Source: Terebella lapidaria (Eukaryota; Annelida; Polychaeta; Terebellida; Terebellidae). From it: a DNA stretch of 64,000 nucleotides. Positions 33,601-45,154 of this stretch are shown here, one piece after another. The notes under the pieces are model-generated. The model was not told where the DNA came from. It did not search any database and worked only from the letters and a program-made list of their open reading frames with translations. Position numbers and translations under genes: made by a program. Each line of letters begins with the position of its first letter. The stretch's first letter is position 1. The stretch covers positions 2,914,001 to 2,978,000 of the forward strand of contig OX424562.1 of assembly GCA_949152475.1 (NCBI GenBank), given 5' to 3'.

Positions 33601-36600
33601 TGATTATGCGTACATCTTATGATCTTGGAGACATAATTGAATTCCTTTTTACCACATGAACTGCAGGCCTTCTCCGCCAACGGCCAGCCCACGATCCAGA
33701 CGATAGACAGCTCGAAACAGAACCAGATCGGAAACCGATACGGACACAGTTTCCGAGACATCAAACTGGCCAATCTCATGTACAACTGCGCCAGTATGTG
33801 CGCATTCGATCCATAGGCTTTAAATCTATAGACTGGAAAGCTTGCTTTGTTTATATATACCAATGTCTAATCAGAGGTTTTCTCAGTAGAGTACGAAAAC
33901 CTAGACATATACGCTAGTTCCTTTACTCTATGTATACATAGGTCACTGTGGATCCAAGTCGTGCCCCGGAGAAGGATTTGTCGGCAAGGACTGTCAGTGT
34001 TATTGTCCGGGAAGTCCTATAAAAGTGTGTAGTGGAGGTGGCGGAGGCGGCGGCGGCGGTGGAGGTGGAGGTGGCGGCGGTGGTGGCACAGGTGATAAGA
34101 ACTTCATCATATAGAGTGCTGAACTCCAACTCATTTGAATGAAACAAGAGTAGTGTTTAGAATCTCAATCTTGGAATCATTGTAGGGTGCAAATTATTTG
34201 GGTTTCTTCCATGTTAAAACTATATATCGTTTGTGTACGCTGAATGATGGTGTGATGCCTATATATATATTTGATTCTGGAATGCATGAGGATTGTACAC
34301 CGTGGTCGGCTAAGATAGGTTTGTGTACGCTGAATGATGGTGTGTGTTCGTTTGTGTACGCTGAATGATGGTGTGATGCCTATATATATATTTGATTCTG
34401 GAATGCATGAGGATTGTACACCGTGGTCGGCTAAGATAGGCTAAGATAGGTTACCGGACAATTTTGGTTTGGCCATGGCAGCATTGGCAGGTAACAGAGC
34501 TTTTACCAATCAAGGTTCGCAGTGTAAACATATGACCTTGGGATTTACCAATCAAGGTCATCCGTATGAACTTCGATGTTACCATAACATGTATGTGTGC
34601 GGGATTTGATATTCTATATGTTGGGTGGAATCGTTTAGGCCGCTCAGGTCAATTTACACATTTCAAGTCAGACATTTGGCACTCAAGGTCATCTGACGTC
34701 AAGTTCAAGGTTATCATTAGTTGTGCCATATATGTCTTCCTATATGTTCATAATGCAAACATGAGCTCTATTTGCAAGCATTTCATCTATAGAGGCCAAT
34801 CTGGGCATTTTTTTGACCCCAAAATGGCTGTTTTGACCTTTCAAGGTCATCGAGGGTCAAATTCAAGGTCAAAGGGTGAAAATTTTTTTTTGCCTAGAAT
34901 TGGCCCAAAATGGATAGTAATGCGATTTGGGGCGAAAAATTGTTTTTTCGCCGACTCGTCAAAAATTCAAAATGGCCGCCACACGGAGATCGGCGTTTCA
35001 AGGGCAACAAAACTTATACGTGTCACAGAGGTATATAAGAGGAATCTTTTTAAGCAAAAATCTCAAAACTGATCAGACAGTTTTTGATAAAATACAGACC
35101 AGGTGCAAATTTGAGCATTTTTCGACCCAAAAATGGCTGTTTTGACCTTTCAAGGTCATCCAAGGTCAAATTCAAGGTCACCACACAAGTCGCCATATAT
35201 GACTTTCCATTTGAAAGTGCCAATTTCTAAGCTCTATCTTCAAGCGTTCTATGAGTACAGTCCTGACAGCTCCCATTATGAAGGAAAAAAGTGCCGAAAA
35301 TTTTCTAAGTCCAAAATTTTTTTCAAAGGGTGAAAATTTTTTTTTGCCTAGAATTGGCCCAAAATGGATAGTAATGCGATTTCGGGCGAAAATTTTTTTT
35401 TTCGCCGACTCGTCAAAAATTCAAAATGGCCGCCACACGGAGATCGGCGTTTCAAGGGCAACAAAACTTATACGTGTCACAGAGGTATATAAGAGGAATC
35501 TTTTAAAGCAAAAATCTCAAAACTGATCAGACAGTTTTTGAGAAAATACAGACCAGGTGCAAATTTGAGCATTTTTCGACCCAAAAATGGCTGTTTTGAC
35601 CTTTCAAGGTCATCCAAGGTCAAATTCAAGGTCACCACACAAGTCGCCATATATGCATTTCCATTTGAAAGTGCCAATTTCTAAGCTCTATCTTCAAGCG
35701 TTCTATGAGTACAGTCCGGACAGCTCCCATTATGAAGGAAAAAAGTCCAAAATTTTTTTCAAAGGGTGAAAAAAATTTTTTGCCCTAGAAATGGCCCAAA
35801 ATGGATAGTAATGCGATTTGGGGCGAAAAAATTTTTTTTCGCCGACCCGACAAAAATTCAAAATGGCCGCCACACGGAAACCGGCGAATTTAGGGCAACC
35901 AAACTTATACATATCACAGAGGTATATGAGGGGAATCTTTTGAAACCAAAAACTCAAAACTGATCAGACAGTTTTTGAGAAAATGGCCGTCAAAGTCCAA
36001 AATTGAGCATTTTTCGACAAAAACGGCCGCCATTTTGAAAAAAATGCGAAAATCAAAAAACAAAAAATACCTCCTTCTCAAAATATTTTTAGGCATTTTT
36101 GTGCAAAATTTCAGAAAGATTCGATCGCTAACTTTAAAGATAAAAATGTTAACGCCGGACGGACGGACGTCCGGACGGACGGACGGACGGACGGACGGAC
36201 GACGGACGCAACGCCATGCCAATAGGTTATCGGACCAAAGGTTCGGTAACCTAAAAAATAATGTTTCTGTGATCTTGCCACAAAACAGCCGATGGCAACC
36301 AGATCTCAAGTTTGTGAAAAAATGGAACTCATACATTGTAGACTATATTTTACTGCGATATTTACATCAGTTTTCAACCGCAACCGCGCGACTACATGGT
36401 CAATTCTGGCAATTGACTCACAGGCACAGGAAAATAACGCAGGTTATCATCTTTCTCTTCAGACTGCATGGACTCGCACGTGAACTGCGCCTCGTGGGCC
36501 GCCACAGGGGAGTGTCAGAAAAACCCGAACTGGATGCTCGTGCACTGTAAGGTCTCTTGTGACACGTGTGACGGCGGTGGCGGCGGGGTGGTCCCTTGTG

Positions 36601-37112
36601 CGGACGGGAACACCTACTGCCAGTACTGGGCGGGCCAGGGTTACTGTTACTCCAGTATGTACCGGTCCTACATGCACGAGACGTGCAAACAGTCGTGTCG
36701 AGTCTGCGGTAGTAACACTGGAGGTGATGACGGCAACTCACACGGTAAGTATAAATATACCAGAGTCTGTGTATTGTGAATATTGCATAAAGACAGTGGA
36801 GGTATAGATTTTAAATTTGCAGATAATTTGAATCAACCTCATACACTTTTAATGCATTGTGGATCGTATCCCCACTGCTCATTATAACACTTCAAATCTT
36901 CAATGTGAAAATCACATGAAACGTTTATATGGAGAGGTGTTCTCCACGACAAGTTTTACTGTATCGTGCGTGCAATCCTCATACCCCGGCCAGGTAACAC
37001 GTGTGTTGACGGTAACGCGAGGGACTGTCCCTACTGGGCCAGGGTAGGCGAGTGTTACAGCAATCCCGCATACATGCTAGAGCACTGCAAGAAATCCTGC
37101 AAAGTTTGCTGA
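30628..37112 (+). CDS. Secreted astacin metalloprotease with three ShKT domains
   Basis: Eleven exons: 30628-30675, 31635-31695, 32013-32106, 32383-32486, 32681-32801, 33048-33114, 33215-33418, 33667-33793, 33942-34091, 36463-36744, 36994-37112. All have GT-AG borders, phases agree and the total is 1,377 nt (458 aa). Residues 1-16 are a signal peptide ([16 protein letters not shown]). The prodomain contains VELDM where the family inhibitory motif is FxGD, keeping the zinc-binding Asp, and ends in a basic cluster (RDIRKR) before the mature start [10 protein letters not shown]. The zinc site HExxHxxGFxHE has His 171, 175 and 181 with catalytic Glu 172; the Met-turn SVMHY is at 226-230. A Cys-rich segment (278-305) and a run of 18 glycines (307-324) link to ShKT domains at 327-361, 371-407 and 423-458. 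It is an extracellular zinc endopeptidase of the nematode NAS type; the substrate is unknown. Confidence 0.93.
30767..31461. mobile_element. TIR element with internal 21-bp repeats in intron 1 of the astacin gene
   Basis: Left end AGGAAAGCCTGTTAGTGCC and right end (reverse complement) CGGCAGCTTGTTAGTGCC share an inverted block continuing through a TTTCTAAATCTT segment. The flanks are TAGATTCAT (30758-30766) and TAGGTTCAT (31462-31470), a probable 9-bp target duplication with one change. The interior (about 30840-31400) is a tandem array of AAACCGGGAAAAAACTATTT-like units of about 21 bp, ending in a short inverted portion. No coding capacity. A 9-bp duplication is usual for Mutator-type elements, but the class is not established. 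Confidence 0.7.
34229..34440. repeat. Direct duplication of about 90 bp in intron 9
   Basis: The segment from GTTTGTGTACGCTGAATGAT to GTCGGCTAAGATAGG occurs at 34229-34318 and again at 34350-34440, with a truncated copy of its first part between them. The two full copies look identical, so the duplication is recent. Confidence 0.9.
34446..36257 (+). repeat. GGTTACC-type repeat element with AAGGTCA arrays, in intron 9
   Basis: Begins AGATAGGTTACCGGACAA and ends GGTTCGGTAACCTAAAAA, so the ends are short inverted repeats (AGGTTACCGRAC). Inside are one degenerate unit (34500-34830) and three tandem units of about 455 bp (near 34830, 35130 and 35585) with CAAAATGGCC and TTTTCAAAGGGTGAAAA. Each unit holds several TCAAGGTCA-type motifs. 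It finishes with a GACGGACG tract. Related copies are near 28465-28550, 37600-39215 and 43517-45130, and the target of the 4.6-kb element is of the same type. No coding capacity is seen. Confidence 0.75.
36154..36206. repeat. (CGGA)n tract
   Basis: A tetranucleotide run of CGGA with one inverted interruption (ACGTCCGG). It sits just before the end of the GGTTACC-type element, and a similar GACGG-rich tract is at the same place in other copies (7575-7605, 28465-28505, inverted at 43560-43590), so it is part of the element. Confidence 0.85.
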
Positions 37113-37404
37113 GACTGCTGGGTCAGATGTGAAAACAGGGGCCGATTTCACAGTGATTTAAATACAGCAAATGTAAAAAGTATGAGACGTATTAGATGAG
37201 TGGAGAAGATGCCTCAGCAGACGGCATTTTGTACATTTGAACAATTTAATGTTGTTACTTTGTTGAGTGTATACCTGTTCACTATAACACTATTGTAATC
37301 AAATATAGACGTTGGAGAGCGAAACATTACATAATGCACATATATTCACGTGACCTAGACGTGACAATAATATACAGGTATGTATTCGCCGATATATATC
37401 TGAC

Positions 37405-37410
37405 AATAAA
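37405..37410 (+). terminator. Polyadenylation signal of the astacin gene
   Basis: AATAAA about 290 bp after the stop codon, the first clear hexamer downstream. A T-rich segment follows (ATTTTTGCTATGAGTTTG), as expected of a downstream element. Confidence 0.6.
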
Positions 37411-37599
37411 ATATTTTTGCTATGAGTTTGCTCAATTTGTATTAGTGTTCCCCCATCACACACAAATATAATTCTGACTAACCATTAATCACGAAAACAG
37501 CCCAATGGCAAGTGACTGTGGAATTGTACATTGATGAGCCACAAAACTGTGTTTTGTAACCTAAATTACTGTTAACATATCCAGTTCATTTCTGATCAT

Positions 37600-39215
37600 T
37601 TCTTATTTAGAGGTCAATTGATACATTTCAGTTCGGACGTGACCTTGAGATGGATCAGTCAAGGTCATCCTATGCCATGTTTCAGGTCACCAAACGATCT
37701 GTCATGAATGACTCCCCATATATCCATAATTCAAACTAAGCTCCGTCTGCCGTCATTTCATTAGCAGAGGTCATTTCACACGTTTCAGTTTGAATGTTAG
37801 GCCTTCAGATTTACCATTCAAGGTCATGCTAAGTCACAAAAATCTCCACCATATATGACTTACTGTGGGATCATAATAAAAACCTAAACAATCCTCGAGT
37901 GTTTTGTCTGCAGCTGCCAATCTACACACATCTGGTTAGATGTGACCTCGAAAATTACCACTCAAGGTCATCTTAGGTCAAGTCCAAAGTCACCAAAGGA
38001 TATGCCATATATATGTCTCCTTATTTAGTGATACAAACTTAAGTTCTACCTACATTCGTTTGTATACAGACTTCAATTTATACAGTTCAGGTCAGATGTG
38101 AACTTCGAGTTTACCATTCAGCGTAATCTGGGGTCAGCTTCAACACCAAAAATTAGCCCAAGGGCTAAGATAGTTTACCGGACAATTTTGGTTTTAATCA
38201 CTGGTGACATATGACCTTGAGATTTACCAGTCAAGGTCATCTGTGTGAACTTCAATGTTCCCATTGGGTATGCTGCATATGACTTCATATACTAAGTATA
38301 ATACAAACATATAAGTTCTATCAACAAATATTTCGTCTGTAGAGGCCAATTTACACATGTCAGGTCAGGCAAGATTTTGAAATTTGGCCTACAAGCTCGT
38401 TTAAGGTCAAGTTCGAAGTCACCAAAAGATGTGCCATATATACATGACTTTATACACTTAAGCACAATCCTAACCTGTATGTGCAAGTGTTTAAGCCTCA
38501 GAGGCCACCATATAGATTTCACGTCAGACATTTAGCACTACTAAATTCAGGTCATCATTAGTTGTTCCAAATATGACTTCCTATATGTTCATAATGCAAA
38601 CTGAAGCTCTATCTACATGCATTTCATCTGTAGAGGCAAATTTGGGCATTTTTTACCCAAAAATGGCTGTTTTGACCTTTCAAGGTCATCGAAGGTAAAA
38701 TTCAAGGTCACCCTTCGAAATATATTTTGGACCTCACAAATCATTTATGGGGATTTGTGAGGTCCAAAATATTTTTCTAAGGGTGAAAAATGTATTTTAC
38801 CTAGAAATGGCCCAAAATGGATAAGGTAGTAATGCGATTTGGGGCAAAAAAATGTTTTTCGCTGACCCTCAAAAATTCTAAATGACCGCCACACGGAGAC
38901 CGGTGATTCAAGGGCAACAAAACTTATACACGTCACAAAGGTACATAAAAAAAATCTTTTTAAACAAAAATCTCAAAACAGATCAGACAGTTTTTGAGAA
39001 ATGTCCACCAAAGCTAAAAATTGAGTGTTTTTCGACTAAAACGGCCGCCATTTTTGGAAAAATTAAAAACTAAAAAAACCTAAAAAAGACATCCTTCTAA
39101 AATTATTTCAAGGTATCTTTTCCCAAATTTTCAGAAAGATTGGACCGTACACTTTAGTATGGTCCAATACGGTCCAAAGATAAAATTAGCCCAAGGGCTA
39201 AGATTTTGCAATTTT
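37600..39215 (+). repeat. Diverged tandem units of about 170 bp, GGTTACC family
   Basis: Six or more diverged units from about 37600 to 38720, recognisable by CCATATATGACTTCC, TAATGCAAAC, GCTCTATCTACA, TTTCATCTGTAGAGGC and TCAAGGTCATC. They lead into the same tail as in the intron 9 element (AAAATGGCTGTTTTGACC, then GGCCCAAAATGGATA). The array is cut at 39251 by the insertion of the 39252-42447 element. Confidence 0.7.
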
Positions 39216-39251
39216 CCTATCAACAAGTATTTCATCTGCAGAGGCAAATCT

Positions 39252-42200
39252 GGCTTGGCGGAAAAGGCGCGTCGCGCAAGTACTTCGCGCCGCGCGTTGC
39301 GCCGCGCGTCGCGCCGCGCGTCGCGCCAACTACGTATCATTTGAATAGGCCTACGTGAATAGTATTATTCGCCGAGTACTAGATTCTAGATTTAGGCCTT
39401 GCCTGATTTTATGTCCACTATAGCCTATGTTGCTTCGGGTTTAATTGAAAATGCAGCACAGATGTTGACCTGGCTGAATCAATGAGTTCATACACTTGAA
39501 CACTTCATCAATCTCTATCTATGATAATATGCGAAATCAGCTCCGAGCTTCCGAAATTTGTGTTGACGGCTTTTGTACAAAAGTAACTGGTAACCATTCA
39601 TCCCATCTCCTCGTGCAGTCGGTGGCAGCAGCTGGTCAACGCGTACACGGCACTTCGTACATACGGATGACATCGCGAGGCTTCAAATATTCGGCGAAGG
39701 CGAAGCGAAAGTATGCCTAGAAATGGAATCAAGTTTCCTTATCCCGCTATCTGGCCAGGGATGTGAAGGGGATTCGAAAGTATGAAATTAAAATTTGCAT
39801 GTGTACCCTGTCATAAACGAGGGGCTTAACTCCCCCCCCCCCCCTTCAACCCACCCACATTGTGGTACAGCTGTGCTTAATTCAATCACTGTGTTTAGCC
39901 GCCGAGGAGAAAACAGTGTGATAATAATTTTAATTGATATAGATCTATCACCATTACCAAGTAATGCATTTCACAATGTGTGAATTACGTAGGGCCACAC
40001 TGAATATACATAAAATACGCACATATATATATTCATTGAGAAATATTTTTTGTATTCAACAGAATTTGAACAGAAATTAGTTTTGAGACAAATAAAATGA
40101 TTGAAAATTTGAAGGACTTAATCCCGTTCAGAAGATGTCTTTATTAGTTTGACACATTCTCAGTACTGGTATGCAACTAAACAAATATCTATATATTGCT
40201 GCGTTACAACTTTCAGAAGGAGTTTCCTCTTCTTCTCTTTCTCTTTCTTGGCATTTCTAAATATTGTGTTGATGTGATTGGTATTTTCTTGTGAAAAATA
40301 AAAATCAATTTATAATTTCGGTGTTCGACGGAGTTAAAAACTAAATGTACTCCTAACAGATAAATGATATAATAGTCGTCGCCTTTCAATGGAATGCCCT
40401 GGTAGATATGGGAGTGGGGGAGGGGGGGGGGCTTGACTTTGACTTTCTTCTCTCGCACAAAATATACGCAGAGCCTGATACATGTTTGTTTTGAATTTCT
40501 AAATTGGTTTAATAAGTTGTTGAGCAGATGTGCACTTACTCCATCTGGTGTACAGTAGAAACAAATATAATTACATACTGACTGCTCCTGATGACGCCAG
40601 TGTGGCTTCAGATATGAATGTTTGGTCGGGCTTTGTTTCTATTCTGAAGGTGTTTGATGTAAGGTTTTTATTGGTGTCATCCAAATCTGGCTATAAGCGG
40701 TAATAGGTTGATAGATACATTACACTTAATAATGATGACATCTACTCGACCCACTCAGGGGGCTAATGTAAGTATCAACCTATCACGAACAACCCAACCA
40801 GATTTTGATGATGACAATAAAAAACTTTATTAAAAACTCTTAGTTAATTCATACAAACGACAAGATTCTGATTCTTTTTAGCTTTTATTATCAACGTATA
40901 TTTTTGATATGAATAATTATGGAGGTCACCATGCTGAGCATAGTATTGCTCAGATCATTACAACTTGTCCTCCTCTGTTGCTAATGCGCATGTAGACCTA
41001 CAAGTATATCGCAGAGGCACACAAAACCAATATACACAATACCAGGGACAACTTTCACGCCAATAACATATTTTACTGTTGTCATTGCGTGTGCGTGCAA
41101 TGTTGCATTGTATTGCTTGATCGTTTCTCCAGCGATATTGCAATAAATAAAAAATAAAAAAAATTAAATGAATTTTTAAATACATTTACTCAACTTGACC
41201 TGATTATCAATCTGCATGATTTCCAAATCGTTATTCATTATAAACCTACATAGGCCCTAAGTATGATCTCAGAACTCATTTTTAACACACGAAAAAGGAC
41301 ATCGCACTGATCATGGTTGCTAAGGGCGTAACTCACAGCCTAAAACTGTAATAAAAGTCCTCATAACTTTGGAACTAATTATGATAATTGCACGCCGTAA
41401 AAACCACAATGATCAATTATCTTCATTTATTTATCTCGTACAAAGCTTTATAAAACCAGTTCTGCTTTAGGCTGTGAGTTACGCTCTTAGCAACCATGGT
41501 TGCTAGAGGCAGTATCAAAGGAATGGTTGCTATGCTGGTGTACCACTCTATAATCATGGTATAAATTTATATAGCTACATCTTCCGATAATATACATTTG
41601 TGATACCATGCAAATCTACGTCAGAATGACACTCTTAATCACTAATTAAAATCAGTATCCCGGTGTGACGTCATGAATACTAATTATAATAGCTAATGAG
41701 GCAAAATATCACAGTGAAAATATGGCCTATATTGCCCACAAAAAGTTTCATATTTCGATAACTAATGAAGATGAATCGATTTTGTAAAAAAAGAATCTGT
41801 TTATTTCAATGTGTTCTTCAATATGAAATATAAAATTCGAACATCTATTTTGACTTTACTTAGGCTTTATCGTGAACAATTATTGAAGTATTACTAAACG
41901 CTTTGCCCATAATGCAATCCTTTTGTAATACAGTACAGTATTCCCATACAGTATTCGTCGGTTGAATTACCACTATAGTTTTCACTCATTTCGCTTCGTC
42001 TTGCTTTCGTCTGTACCCCCAAGAGATTCCGAAGATGATCACCAGCCAAAAAATACAAACCGCAATTTACCAGAACTCTGTGTATACTAGTTTTAGTTTT
42101 GGTTTCATTTCGTACCTTCGCTTCGTCTTCGCCTGCACCAGTGCACTTCGCCCATTAGACAAAGCTAATCGCCAGATAGGCTAAGGTCACAGAAGAATCA

Positions 42201-42447
42201 TTTTCGGTTCTTCTCTCCACACTGTATATTTTATGATTTTGCCAAAGTTCTATGTGCACTCTTGTACACGTCTTTGTGGGTGTAGACAGCCGTTTTATTA
42301 TGAACTTCGTGCGTGGACTCTAGCCAAAGTTGCCAAACTTAATGTCTGCCATGTGGTGAACTTGTACCTAAAATCTGCTGGTTGGCGCGACGCGCGGCGC
42401 GACGCGCTGGCGCGAAGCGCGGCGCGACGCGCTTTTTCGGCCAAGCC
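39252..42447 (+). mobile_element. 3.2-kb TIR element, copy 1 (left arm of the palindrome)
   Basis: Starts GGCTTGGCGGAAAAGG and ends with the inverted form GGCTTGGCCGAAAAAG. Both ends then run into GC-rich subterminal repeats of GCGCGTCGCGCC. The flanks are TCT on both sides (39249-39251, 42448-42450), a likely 3-bp target duplication. The interior is AT-rich. Its longest frames (up to 89 codons) show no transposase features, so it is probably non-autonomous. It matches 45155-48348 in reverse over its whole length; I found only two homopolymer length differences (C13 against 12 near 39832, G10 against 9 near 40422). Confidence 0.85.
40510..40790 (+). repeat. Repeat shared by the palindrome arms and the 62-kb LINE region
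   Basis: Carries GTGTACAGTAGAAACAA, CCTGATGACGCCAGTGTG, TTTGGTCGGGCTTTGTTT and TGGTAATAGATTGATA-like segments in the same order as at 62270-62455; the mirror copy lies in the right arm at about 46810-47090. The CCTGATGACGCC block recalls the hammerhead-bearing ends of Penelope-like elements, but the downstream GAAA box is missing here. Confidence 0.6.
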
Positions 42448-43320
42448 TCTTAGGCCCAAAACTCTCAATTATCGCCCAAGGTCGAAAATTTAGGGGTCAC
42501 GATTTTATGACTTGTGAGTGTTCTGAGATTCGAGACCATATTGTGAAGCCAGTTGTCAATCTGTTTAAACTATTTTCGTTCATGAAATGTGCCTTGATAA
42601 TAGAAACATTACGGTGAAAATTTACAGCTCAATATTGAACTACGAGGTCAAGGTCACAGATATTCGAAGAGGTCAAAATCGAAAAGTTGCAATAACTCCA
42701 TTTATATTCATGATTAATTTTCCCAAATAAATTTGTATTTTTCTGTGGTCAATTCTCCATCATTTGCTATATATGACCAATTGTCGAACGATCAAAATTC
42801 CCCATTATCGCCCAAGGTCGAGAATGTATAGGTCATCAGCTGATATTACCGATTCGTAATATTACAAGTAGTAGGCCTAATAATTCAGAAACCACTGAAG
42901 ATATTCAATAGAATACTTTACGCAGTATAAATCTGGGTGAACCTGCAAAGTTTGGAAGGTCGGTGTCAAGAATTCATGCCGTGGTCGAGAATGTGGTCAA
43001 AACAGAGAAATCGCAGGAACTCTACTTTTATTAATGATTAATTCTCCCATGATTTTTGTTTTTTTGTATGGCTAATTACCGACCATTTGATATATGACCA
43101 ATTGCCGTATGACCAAAATCCCCGATTATCGCCCAAGTTGAAAATACAAAGGTTATCAGGTTCAATTTTAGTGACTAAATCTGAATGGCGAGGGTCTGCA
43201 ATCTCTGATTGTCTCGTTAATGTTGTGAAGGATGCAGTAAATTTATCGTGACAAGTCTAACACTAGTCTCTATATGTTCGTATTTTTCATGCTTTGTCCA
43301 GGGAGCCAAGGAAGTCTCCT
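42448..43320. repeat. Tandem units of about 330 bp in the palindrome spacer
   Basis: Three diverged units marked by ATTATCGCCCAAGGTCGA at about 42469, 42802 and 43123, each followed by GGTCA-type sequence and CAATTGCC-like text. The related motif, inverted, occurs at 48640-48680 outside the right arm. Confidence 0.65.
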
Positions 43321-43516
43321 GGCAAGCTTGTTTAACTTGGGCTAGAGGTGGAACAGTAACCGATTCCAGATATACATATGGATAAGATAGAGGGGATATT
43401 TAACCAATATTCAGTACACGACAATGATAAACCGGTAATAGACCCACTTGTATTTCTTGTGAGAATATGACTGAAAATAAACTATTTTCTTCTATGGATT
43501 TCAGAACTTTGTTTTT

Positions 43517-45125
43517 AGGTTACCAGACCTTTGGTCCGATAACCTATTGCCGTGGCGTTGTGTCTGTCGTCCGTCGGTGTCGTCGTCCATCTACATTTTT
43601 TTCTTTAAAGTTCACATTTGAATCTTTCTGAAATTTTGCACAAAAATGCCTGAAAATACTTTGAGAGGGACATATTTTCATTAATTTTAGTTTCGCATTT
43701 CTTCCAAAATGGCGGCCATTTTTGTCAAAAAAACGACAAATTTTGGACTTTAGCGGCCATTGTCTCGAAAACTCTATGATTAGTTTTGAGATTCTTATTT
43801 CAAAAGATTCTCCTCATATACCTCTGTGATGTGTATAAGTTTCGTTGCACTTGAATCGACGGTCTGCGTGTGGCGGCCATTTTGACTTTTTCGACAGGTC
43901 CCAAAAATGGAACTTTCCCATGTTAAATTTTCCTATGCTTTATAACACAATATTGCTAATACCTCACTTAATATTGAGATTAGAGATTAGGAATCAATTG
44001 TGGACATATAGGAATGCTATATGCCGAATATTTTGATGACTTTGAATTTGACCTTTGACCTCATTTTCAAGATCAGAGCACAAAATGGCTAATATCTCGC
44101 TTATTATTATCGACTTTACAGCTTGGGAATCCATTGTGGCCATATAAGAAATGATGTATGCCGAATATCTTCCTGACTTTGAATTTGACCTTTGACCTCA
44201 TTCTCAAAGTCAGAGCACCAAATGGCAAATATCTCGCTTATTATCAACTTTACAGTGTAGGAATCAATTGTGCACATGTGGGAAATGATATTGCCGAATA
44301 TTCTGATGACCTTGAACTTGACCTTTGATCTAATTTTCAAGGTCAGAGCACAACATGGCTAATATCTCGCTTATTATCGACTTTACAGCTCAGGAATCAA
44401 TTGTGCACATATAGGAAACGATATAGTCTGAATATTCTGATGACCTTTAACTTGACCTTTGATCTTTTTTTCAAGGTCAGAGCACAGAATGGCTAATATC
44501 TCGCCCAGGATCAACTTTATAGGTTGGGAATCAATTGTGGACATATAGGAAATGATATGCCAAATATATTGATGACCTTGAATTTGACGTTTCACCTCAT
44601 TTTCAGGGTCAGGGCACAAATTGGCTAATATCTCGCTTATTATCGCCTTTATAGCTTGGGAATCAATTGTGGACATGTAGGAAATGATGTATGCCGAATA
44701 TTTTGATGACCTTGAATTTGATGTTTGACCTCATTTTCAAGGTCAGAACACAAAATGGTTAATATCTCGCTTTTTGTTGACTTTACAGCTTGGGAATTAA
44801 TTGTGCATACATTAATGTATATAGGAAATGCTGTAGTCTGAACACTCTGATGACCTTTAACTTGACTTTTGATCTTTTTTCAAGGTCAGAGCACAAAATG
44901 GCTGATATATCGCTTATTATCGACTTTACAACTTAACAGGCAATTGTGCACATATAGGAAATGATATATATGCTGAATATTCTGATGACCTTGAATTTGA
45001 CCTTTGATCTTATTTGCAAGGTCAGAGCACAAAATGGCAAATATCTCGCTCATTATCAACTTTACATGTTAGGAATCAATTGTGGACATATAGGAAATGA
45101 TATATGTTGAATATTCTCGCAATCT
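43517..45125 (-). repeat. GGTTACC-type element in reverse, with an array of 145-bp units
   Basis: Starts TTAGGTTACCAGACCTTTGG, the reverse complement of the end of the intron 9 element, followed by the GTCCGTC tract and TCTTTCTGAAATTTTGCAC. From about 43930 it becomes roughly eight units of about 145 bp (ATATCTCGCTTATTATCGAC, AATCAATTGTGGACATATAG, TGATGACCTTGAATTTGACC, TCAAGGTCAGAGCACAAAAT). These are the same units as at 5990-6640. The array is cut by copy 2 of the 3.2-kb element. Confidence 0.75.
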
Positions 45126-45154
45126 TGTTTGGTCAACAAATGTCCAGATTTGCC

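Noticed and set aside
34566..35963. Open frames of 60-168 codons in intron 9
   Set aside because: They are translations of the GGTTACC-type repeat; the same peptides recur with each repeat unit.
40593..40640. Functional hammerhead ribozyme at the CTGATGACGCC block
   Set aside because: The GAAA segment after stem II is absent in all copies seen here, so catalysis is not expected.
40958..41185. 75-codon frame present in both palindrome arms
   Set aside because: Identity between arms reflects DNA identity, not protein conservation; no transposase or other motif.
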